From DASQUK01 sp963717085 (GTDB lineage Bacteria > Actinomycetota > Acidimicrobiia > Acidimicrobiales > VFJN01), in contig CAVQVM010000012.1 of the NCBI GenBank assembly GCA_963717085.1, forward strand, positions 21,477 to 85,476: 64,000 bases of DNA, in the 5' to 3' direction. Positions 57,963-64,000 of the stretch are shown piece after piece; position 1 is the first letter of the stretch, and each line of letters starts with the position of its first letter. The notes beneath the pieces were generated by a model. It was not told the origin of the DNA, did no database searches, and saw only the letters and a program-made list of their open reading frames with translations. A program made the translations under genes and the position numbers.

Positions 57963-59684
57963 CTACGTTGGAGCCTCCTCGTCGGCCGTTTCGGCGGGTG
58001 CGCCGGGCGCAGGTTCCGGATCCGTGGGGTGGCCGGCCTCCGCGTCGACGGGTTGACCGGCGCCGGGTTCGGGGGTGTTGGTCCGGTCGGAGTCCGGATC
58101 GTTCGCGGCCCGACTGGTGGGCTCTTGGGCCGTGTCGGCCGTCTCCGCAGCCGTGTCCGGGGCATCGTCGACGTCGCCGGCGTCGGCCGGCTCGGCGGTG
58201 TCGACTGGCTCGCCCGTCCCGGCTACCTCCGCAGCATCGGGCTCGCCGACATCGGGCTCGCCGGCATCGGGCTGCTCAGCAGCGTCGGCGGCCGTGCCGG
58301 TCGTGGCGGCCTCTTCGGCGCCGAGCTCGGCTTCCTCCGGCTGGCCTTCCGGCCCCACCGCGCCCGTGGTGTCGGCCTGGTCGCCGGCGACGGGCTCCTT
58401 GGCGGCCTCGGTCGCGGCGGGTACCTCGTCCGCATTGGCGTCGGCAGCTTCGTCGGGCGTCTCGGTGGCGGCCGCTTCCTCGGGCGGCTTGTCGGCCTCG
58501 GTGGTGGCGGGTTCCTCACCTGCCTCGGTGGCGGAGGGCTCGTCGCCTGTCTTGGTGGTGGCGGGTTCCTCGCCTGTCTTGGTGGTGGCGGGTTCCTCGC
58601 CTGTCTTGGTGGTGGCGGGTTCGTCGTCTGCCTTGGTGGTGGCGGGTTCGTCACCTGCCTCGGTGGCGGAGGGCTCGTCGCCTGTCTCGATGGCCGCAGG
58701 TTCCTCGGCCGATGCTGCCGCCCCAGCCGCGCCGGCTTCCTCGCTGACAGCGGGTTCCTCGACCGCCTTGGTGGCGGACTCGTCGGCGGCCACGACCTCG
58801 GCCGTGTCGGTGCTGGTCGTGCCGGCGGCGACCTCCTCCGTCGCCGCGGCCGCCTCGGCGGGCTCTCGCTCCGCCTCTTGGCTCGCCCGCCACGAATCGA
58901 AGACCAGCCAGCCGACCGCGCCGACGAAGGCGATGAAGCTCATCCAGATGTTCCAACGCACGCCGAACAGGTGCGCGGCGGGGTCGATCCGGAGCGCCTC
59001 GACCCAGGCGCGTCCCACGGCGTAACCCGCGACGTAGTACGCGAACAGGCGGCCGGGGCGGCTGTTGGGGTGGTGCCGTTCCCACAGCACCAATCCTCCG
59101 GCGAGCGCAAGGTTCCACAGGGCCTCGTAGAGGAACGTCGGATGGAACGTGGCCACGTTGAGGTAGCCCGCAGGTCGGTGCGCAGGGTCGATCTCCAGTC
59201 CCCAGGGCAGGTCCGTGGGCCGGCCGAACAGCTCCTGGTTGAACCAGTTGCCCAGCCGCCCGATCGCCTGGGCGACGGGCAGCGCGGGAGCGACGACGTC
59301 GAGCAGTTGGGCCACGGGCAGGCCGCGACGATGCGCGACGAAGGCACCGGTCCCGACGCCCGCGATAAGCCCCCCGGGAATGCCGAGGCCGCCCTCCCAC
59401 ACGGCGAACACATGCAGCCAGCGACCCTCGAACCGGTCGAGGTCGGTGAGCACGTGGTAGAGGCGAGCCCCGATCAGCCCGGCGAGGACCGCCCACAGGG
59501 CGATCCGACTGATGTCGTCGGGATCGCCGCCCCGGGCCGCCCAGCGGTGGCGGGCGATCCAGACTGCGGCGATGACGCCCAGGGCGATGGCGAGGCCGTA
59601 GGCCCGCAGCTCGAGCCCGCCGATCTTGATGGCGTTGTCGCTCGGACTGGGAATGGAAGCGAGGATCGGGAGCACCGTCGGCAC
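57963..59684 (-). CDS. lgt: Prolipoprotein diacylglyceryl transferase with long repetitive tail
   Basis: A 573-residue protein. The first about 285 residues are Lgt: YGLAIALGVIAAVWIARHRW, ARLYHVLTDLDRF, VWEGGLGIPGG, and the signature QAIGRLGNWFNQELFGRPTDLPWGLEI, then HPTFLYEALWNL and about seven transmembrane helices. It adds diacylglycerol to lipoprotein Cys before cleavage. Residues about 290-573 are an acidic Ala/Glu/Thr/Pro tail with eight 9-residue repeats. A long disordered tail on Lgt also occurs in mycobacteria. GTG at 59684 gives the usual start. Confidence 0.94.
   Translation of the reverse strand: MPTVLPILASIPSPSDNAIKIGGLELRAYGLAIALGVIAAVWIARHRWAARGGDPDDISRIALWAVLAGLIGARLYHVLTDLDRFEGRWLHVFAVWEGGLGIPGGLIAGVGTGAFVAHRRGLPVAQLLDVVAPALPVAQAIGRLGNWFNQELFGRPTDLPWGLEIDPAHRPAGYLNVATFHPTFLYEALWNLALAGGLVLWERHHPNSRPGRLFAYYVAGYAVGRAWVEALRIDPAAHLFGVRWNIWMSFIAFVGAVGWLVFDSWRASQEAEREPAEAAAATEEVAAGTTSTDTAEVVAADESATKAVEEPAVSEEAGAAGAAASAEEPAAIETGDEPSATEAGDEPATTKADDEPATTKTGEEPATTKTGEEPATTKTGDEPSATEAGEEPATTEADKPPEEAAATETPDEAADANADEVPAATEAAKEPVAGDQADTTGAVGPEGQPEEAELGAEEAATTGTAADAAEQPDAGEPDVGEPDAAEVAGTGEPVDTAEPADAGDVDDAPDTAAETADTAQEPTSRAANDPDSDRTNTPEPGAGQPVDAEAGHPTDPEPAPGAPAETADEEAPT
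58488..58703 (-). repeat. Eight 27-bp tandem repeats in the lgt tail
   Basis: Eight 27-bp units, in frame, encode EPATTKTGE-like 9-mers, for example EPATTKADD, EPATTKTGE (twice) and EPSATEAGE. The central copies (58561-58620) are nearly identical. Unit number would vary easily by replication slippage. Confidence 0.85.
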
Positions 59685-59812
59685 GGCCCGATGGTGTATC
59701 GCGCGGGACGGGGTTCGCGCCGCTCGGGATGGGCTTGGAGCGCCCACGTGCGTCCGATGGCCCCAGCGAGTGGTTGGCGGCCGACGCACGGCAGCGCCGA
59801 GACTCTGCCGCG

Positions 59813-60598
59813 GTGGACTTCGTGACGATGATGGCCCTCGAACCTCACGGCCCAGACGTATGGGTGGGTGCGGGACCCCGCTACCCGTGGGGCGGGCTGT
59901 TCGGCGGCCAGATCGTCGGCCAAGCGCTCCGGGCGGCGACCTTCACGGTGGACGGCACCTATCGCGTGCACTCCCTCCACGCCTACTTCATCCGATCCGG
60001 CGACCACACCGAACCGATCCGTTTCGAGGTGGACCGGGTGCGCAATGGCCGGTCCTTCTGCACGCGCCGGGTGACGGCACGCCAGTCGGTGGGCGTGATC
60101 CTCAACCTGGCGGCGTCGTACCAGGTCGACGAGCCCGGTCCCAGCGTGCAGACCGCCGCCATGCCGGAGTTGGCGCCGCCCGGTGACCTGCGCGATGACA
60201 GCTGGAGCGAGATCTTCGAGCGGCGGGTGGCGCCCCGGCACCGAGGAGAGGTCCGGGCGTGGGCCCGCCTTGCCAAACCGATCGGTGATGATCCCGCACT
60301 CCAGGCCTGCGCCCTTGCGTACATCTCCGACGACTTCCCGACCGAGGCCGTGGTGTCGCTCATGCCTGATTGGGACCGTCGCGTCCCGCCGGAACGGCAG
60401 TTCTTCTCGGCGAGCCTCGACCATGCCATCTGGTTCCACCGGGCGGTGGACGTCGACGACTGGCACGTGCATGCCGCTACCAGCCACGGCCTGATGAGCT
60501 CCCGCGGCGTGAGCATCGGTCATGTGTTCACCGCCGATGGCGCCCACCTGGCGACCGTCAGCCAAGAGGTGCTGTTGCGCCCGGCGCGCCACCGCTGA
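59813..60598 (+). CDS. Acyl-CoA thioesterase II (TesB-type)
   Basis: A 261-residue double hot-dog thioesterase: GGLFGGQIVGQALRAATFTV in the N-terminal hot-dog, HSLHAYFIRSGDHTEPIRFEV, then a second hot-dog with SASLDHAIWFHRAVDVDDWHVHAATSHGLMSSRGVSIGHVF. This is the TesB pattern that hydrolyses medium and long acyl-CoAs, with Asp/Thr/Gln at the active site. The GTG at 59813 matches TesB N-termini (xDFVTMMALEP); ATG at 59729 would add 28 residues. Divergent from lgt. Confidence 0.9.
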   Translation: MDFVTMMALEPHGPDVWVGAGPRYPWGGLFGGQIVGQALRAATFTVDGTYRVHSLHAYFIRSGDHTEPIRFEVDRVRNGRSFCTRRVTARQSVGVILNLAASYQVDEPGPSVQTAAMPELAPPGDLRDDSWSEIFERRVAPRHRGEVRAWARLAKPIGDDPALQACALAYISDDFPTEAVVSLMPDWDRRVPPERQFFSASLDHAIWFHRAVDVDDWHVHAATSHGLMSSRGVSIGHVFTADGAHLATVSQEVLLRPARHR

Positions 60599-60626
60599 AC
60601 GGGACCGAGCGTTTGCGGGGCGTCGG

Positions 60627-61136
60627 TCACTCGCGTTTCTCGGTCACGCTGACCCCCTTCCCCGGCTTCCAGGTCTTGACATACATCACGTCATCGGCCA
60701 CCGAGACCGACGAGGCGCCTAGTAGGTCGATGTCGAACGCATCGAACGATCCCACCTCGAATCGGAAGCCCACCGACTCGAAGATGTCGTCGGAGAACCG
60801 CGCCAATGTGTCGGGGTCGGTCACTGCGGTGGCGGTGCCCCACAGCTTGACGTCTCCCTGGCTCACCTGCTTGTCGGCCGTGGCGGTGTGCAGGCTGCAC
60901 CGGCCGTCGCGCTTGAGATCCCGCGACTTGGTCGAGTCGACCATCATCCCGAGCCACAGCTTGCTGTCGTGCAGCGCGAGCCGGTCGCCGGCGAGGACCG
61001 GCTCCACCGGGCTGATGCGCGGGAAGCCATCACGTCGCAACGTTGCCAGCATCATCAGCCCGGTGGCCGCCAATCGCCTCTCGGCCATCTCCGCGATCTC
61101 GGGTGCTTCATCAGCGAACTCTGTCCACGCGGCCAT
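60627..61136 (-). CDS. PPOX-fold (flavin or F420-type) pyridoxamine oxidase-like protein
   Basis: A 169-residue split-barrel protein: MAERRLAATGLMMLATLRRDGFPRISPVEPVLAGDRLALHDSKLWLGMMVDSTKSRDLKRDGRCSLHTATADK is the domain with the VDSTKSRDLKRDGRCSLH cofactor region. The C-terminal part gives VAVADDVMYVKTWKPGKG. The family binds FMN, F420 or haem. F420 use is likely in actinobacteria but cannot be read here. Convergent with the TesB gene and divergent from the decarboxylase. Confidence 0.85.
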   Translation of the reverse strand: MAAWTEFADEAPEIAEMAERRLAATGLMMLATLRRDGFPRISPVEPVLAGDRLALHDSKLWLGMMVDSTKSRDLKRDGRCSLHTATADKQVSQGDVKLWGTATAVTDPDTLARFSDDIFESVGFRFEVGSFDAFDIDLLGASSVSVADDVMYVKTWKPGKGVSVTEKRE

Positions 61137-61192
61137 GGCCCGACCTTACGCAGGGGGTGTGACAGTCAGCCGGCCGCGCCAGACTCGGCCGG

Positions 61193-62671
61193 GTGACCGA
61201 CGATGCCGAGGAGCTCGGGCAGCAGCTCCGACCCAACCCCAGCGCCTGGGACGGAGCGCTCGATGCCGCCGTTGACAACGCCCGGGCCTACCTCGAGGGC
61301 CTTTCCAGCCGGCCGGTGTCCGCCCAGGCGACGGTCGACGAGCTGCGCAGGGCGCTGGCGGTGTCCCTGCCCGACGAGGGAGTCGATCCGGCCAAAGTGG
61401 TGCAGGACCTGGCCAAAGGCGCAGAGCCCGGCCTCGTGGCCACCGGCTCGCCCCGGTACTTCGGCTTCGTGATCGGCGGCGCCCTGCCGGCCGCCCTGGC
61501 GGCCGACTGGTTGGCAACCACCTGGGACCAGAACGCCGGCCTCTACGCCTGCGGGCCGCCGGCAGCTGTGGTCGAGGAGGTGGCCGGGCGCTGGGTGCTC
61601 GACCTGTTGGGTCTGCCACCGTCGGCCTCGTTCGGGTTCGTCACCGGGGGCCAGATGGCCAACTTCACGGCCTTGGCGGCGGCCCGTCACGCCGTACTCG
61701 CCCGGCAGGGCTGGGACGTCGAGGCGCGCGGACTGGTGGGGGCTCCGCCCGTCCGAGTGGTGGCCAGCGACCTCCGCCACGCCACCATCGACCGGTCGCT
61801 CCGGTACCTCGGCCTGGGAACCGACGCGGCCGTCGTCGTCCCTTCGGGCCCCGACGCTCGGCTCCCGGTCGACGTCGTCGCCGACGCGCTCGACGACCGG
61901 TCCGGTGGTGGTCCGACCGCCACGATCGTGTGCACGCAGGCGGGCGAGGTGAACAGCGGTTCCATCGATCCGCTGGCGGAGATCTGTGAGGTCGCGCACG
62001 CGGCGGGCGCCTGGGTGCACGTGGACGGTGCGTTCGGTTTGTGGGCGGCCGCCAGCCCGTCGTTGCGGCCGGCGCTGGCGGGCGTGGAGCGGGCCGACTC
62101 CTGGGCCACCGACTTCCACAAGTGGCTCAACGTGCCCTACGACTCCGGGTTCGTCGCCTGCGCGGAGCCCGGTGCCCATCGCGCCGCGATGGGTGTCCAC
62201 GCCGCCTACCTCATGCATGCCGACGACGATCCGGCCGCCGCCCGCGACGAGATCGACTGGACTCCCGAGTTCTCGCGGCGGGGACGCGGGTTCGCGGTCT
62301 ACGCCGCCCTCCGGTCCCTAGGCCGCCGGGGGGTTGCCGACCTGGTCGAGGGCTGCTGTGCCCGCGCCCGCCAGTTCGCCGAGCGGCTGGGCCGGATCGA
62401 CCGGGCCGACGTGCTCAACGACGTGGTGCTCGATCAGGTGCTCGTGCGGTTTCGTGCCGCCTCAGGCTCCGTGAGCGCCGATGCCGCCGCGGACGACGCC
62501 GTCACCCGGCGGGTCGTCGAGGCGGTGCAGGAGTCCGGCGAGTGCTGGATGAGCGGCACCACCTGGCGCGGCCAGGCGGCGATGCGCATCTCCGTGGTCA
62601 ACTGGCAGACGACCGAGGCGGACGTCGACCGCTCGGTGGCGGCCATCGAGCGGGCGCTGGCATCGGTCTGA
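61193..62671 (+). CDS. PLP-dependent decarboxylase (group II)
   Basis: A 492-residue fold-type I PLP enzyme: FGFVTGGQMANFTALAAARHAVL, ATIVCTQAGEVNSGSIDPLAEICEVAHAAGAWVHVDGAFGLWAAASPSLRPALAGVERADSWATDFHKWLNVPYDSGFV. The Lys of DFHKWLN forms the PLP Schiff base and VHVDGAFG holds the conserved Asp. It matches group II amino acid (aromatic, glutamate or similar) decarboxylases. Substrate not known. GTG start at 61193. It is followed by the P450 after 58 bp. Confidence 0.92.
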   Translation: MTDDAEELGQQLRPNPSAWDGALDAAVDNARAYLEGLSSRPVSAQATVDELRRALAVSLPDEGVDPAKVVQDLAKGAEPGLVATGSPRYFGFVIGGALPAALAADWLATTWDQNAGLYACGPPAAVVEEVAGRWVLDLLGLPPSASFGFVTGGQMANFTALAAARHAVLARQGWDVEARGLVGAPPVRVVASDLRHATIDRSLRYLGLGTDAAVVVPSGPDARLPVDVVADALDDRSGGGPTATIVCTQAGEVNSGSIDPLAEICEVAHAAGAWVHVDGAFGLWAAASPSLRPALAGVERADSWATDFHKWLNVPYDSGFVACAEPGAHRAAMGVHAAYLMHADDDPAAARDEIDWTPEFSRRGRGFAVYAALRSLGRRGVADLVEGCCARARQFAERLGRIDRADVLNDVVLDQVLVRFRAASGSVSADAAADDAVTRRVVEAVQESGECWMSGTTWRGQAAMRISVVNWQTTEADVDRSVAAIERALASV

Positions 62672-62729
62672 CCTCGGGCGCGGCGCGCGGCACGGGATGG
62701 GTGGCCCGGTGCCGTCCTAGAGTTTCGGC

Positions 62730-64000
62730 ATGAGCGCGACGGCTCCCGACGTTGATTCGATCAACCTGTCCGACCTCGACTGGTGGACCCGGCCCCTGGA
62801 GGAGCGCGAGGCCGCGTTCGCGGCGCTGCGGGCCGAGCGGCCGCTGGCGCCGATGAAGTTGGAGGCCCTGCCACACCTCGGGATGCCCGAGACGCCCTAC
62901 TGGTCCATCACCCGCTACGCGGACATCGTCGAGGCCAGCAGGCAGCCGGAGCTGTTCTGCTCCGGTCAGGGCACCAACATCGCCGACCTCCCGCAGGAGT
63001 TCCTCGAGTTCTTCGGCTCGATGATCAACATGGACGACCCCCGCCACAGCCGGCTGCGCCGGATCGTGTCCCGGGGCTTCACGCCGCGCCAGCTCGAGAC
63101 GATGCGTGCTGACGTCGAAGGCGTGGCCGCCGGCATCGTCGACGAGATCATCGAACGGGGCGAGTGCGACTTCGTGACCGAGGTCGCGGCGCGGCTGCCG
63201 CTCCGGATCATCGTCGACATGATGGGCATACCCCGCAGCCAGGAGCAGTTCATCTTCGACCGCACCAACATCATCCTCGGCTTCAGCGACCCGGAGTACG
63301 TCGACAATGTCGACGACCCGCAGGCCGTGACCGCGGCCATCCTCACCGCCGGCACCGAGCTGGCGCAGATGGTGCAGGAGATGGGCGAGGCCCGGCAGCA
63401 AGATCCCCGCAACGACCTCGTTACCGCGCTGGTCACCAGCGAGCTCGACGGCGAACACCTGACGCCCCAGGAGCTGGCGTCGTTCTTCATTCTGCTGGTG
63501 GTCGCAGGCAACGAGACGACCCGCAACGCCATCGCCCACGGCCTGTGGGCGCTGTCCGAGCACCCGGAGCAGAAGGCGCGCTGGTTGGCGGACATCGGCG
63601 GCATGACCGGCACTGCCGTCGAGGAGATCGTCCGCTGGGCATCGCCGGTCATCCACTTCCGGCGGACGGTCACCACGGACGGGGCCCGGCTGGCAGGGCA
63701 CGAGTTCTCCGAGGGCGAGAAGGTCGTACTCTGGTACTGGTCGGGCAACCGGGACGGGGCGGTCTTCGCCGACCCGCACACGTTTGACGTCGGCCGGACG
63801 CCCAACGATCACATCGGGTTCGGCGGTCCCGGGCCCCACTTCTGCCTCGGAGCCCACCTGGCGCGACGGGAGATCTCGGTGATGTTCCGCGAGCTGCTCC
63901 ACCGGATGCCGGACATCCATGCGGTCGGCGAGCCCGACCGCCTGCGTTCCGGCTTCATCAACGGGATCAAGCACCTGCACGCCGAGTGGACGCCGACATC
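62730..64000 (+). CDS. Cytochrome P450 (3' end cut off)
   Basis: At least 423 residues of a soluble bacterial P450. I-helix motif VVAGNETTRNAI, ExxR motif VEEIVRWASPV, and the haem-binding FGGPGPHFCLGAHLARRE with the axial Cys at C372. The N-terminal part has INMDDPRHSRLRRIVSRGFTPRQLE. The pattern is near to CYP125/CYP142/CYP124-like families (sterol or fatty-acid oxidation in mycobacteria). No ferredoxin gene is visible. The frame is open at the right edge, but only a few residues should be missing. Confidence 0.93.
   Translation, partial: MSATAPDVDSINLSDLDWWTRPLEEREAAFAALRAERPLAPMKLEALPHLGMPETPYWSITRYADIVEASRQPELFCSGQGTNIADLPQEFLEFFGSMINMDDPRHSRLRRIVSRGFTPRQLETMRADVEGVAAGIVDEIIERGECDFVTEVAARLPLRIIVDMMGIPRSQEQFIFDRTNIILGFSDPEYVDNVDDPQAVTAAILTAGTELAQMVQEMGEARQQDPRNDLVTALVTSELDGEHLTPQELASFFILLVVAGNETTRNAIAHGLWALSEHPEQKARWLADIGGMTGTAVEEIVRWASPVIHFRRTVTTDGARLAGHEFSEGEKVVLWYWSGNRDGAVFADPHTFDVGRTPNDHIGFGGPGPHFCLGAHLARREISVMFRELLHRMPDIHAVGEPDRLRSGFINGIKHLHAEWTPT

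Noticed and set aside
58488..58703. Possible CRISPR array in the regular 27-bp repeats
   Set aside because: Units are directly adjacent with no unique spacers and are in frame within the Lgt tail.

Overview
The window is very GC-rich (about 70% or more), uses many GTG starts and contains mycothiol-linked enzymes (an MscR-type dehydrogenase and a TIGR03086/DinB-like protein), a SARP/BTAD regulator, an Lgt with a long acidic tail and an AidB-like acyl-CoA dehydrogenase. This points to a chromosomal segment of an actinobacterium, most plausibly class Acidimicrobiia. That placement is an inference from gene content, not a database match. No rRNA, tRNA, CRISPR array or complete insertion sequence was seen.

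Layout. 1-11.9 kb: a secreted M23 peptidase/repeat/GH19-like wall hydrolase cut by the left edge, a SnoaL-like protein, a CzcO-type flavoprotein, a LolD/FtsX-type ABC exporter pair, a DUF2207 membrane protein, a universal stress protein, an amidohydrolase and a DegV protein. 11.9-23.4 kb: the centrepiece, a tightly overlapping hopanoid operon. A MerR-TetR fused regulator is followed by a palindromic upstream region, then a fused HpnC-HpnD, HpnE, a prenyl diphosphate synthase, squalene-hopene cyclase, a fused HpnG-like/IspH protein, HpnH and Dxs. MEP-pathway enzymes (Dxs, IspH), chain elongation, squalene formation, cyclisation and side-chain addition are thus in one transcription unit. 23.4-30.2 kb: small lipoprotein, enoyl-CoA hydratase-like protein, LapA-like protein, two SDRs, an ArsC-like protein, a frameshifted M28 lipoprotein peptidase and an AidB-like acyl-CoA dehydrogenase.

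30.2-38.0 kb: HrpB helicase, then a copper-type module: ECF sigma factor, divergent zinc-finger anti-sigma, CopC-CopD fusion, and a convergent pair of secreted/membrane proteins preceded by what looks like a C-terminal remnant of another copper-type gene. 38.0-43.4 kb: DinB-like protein, CDF metal exporter, SnoaL-like protein and a large AAA/BTAD regulator. 43.2-47.4 kb: strongly folding intergenic DNA, then a cobalamin group (vWA-less chelatase-like ATPase, CobQ, divergent CobO) and a CBS protein. 47.4-64 kb: Nudix hydrolase, DUF305 protein, UvrD-family helicase with HRDC domain, an orphan small protein, enoyl-CoA hydratase, MpaB/DUF2236 protein, MscR, ATP-dependent DNA ligase, Lgt, TesB thioesterase, PPOX-fold protein, PLP decarboxylase and a cytochrome P450 cut by the right edge.

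Most genes outside the hopanoid, copper and cobalamin groups are ordinary chromosomal genes in short operons. The most unusual features are the two gene fusions and the in-frame palindrome in the hopanoid operon, its MerR-TetR regulator, the three-way-junction structure near 43.3 kb, and several apparent gene remnants.
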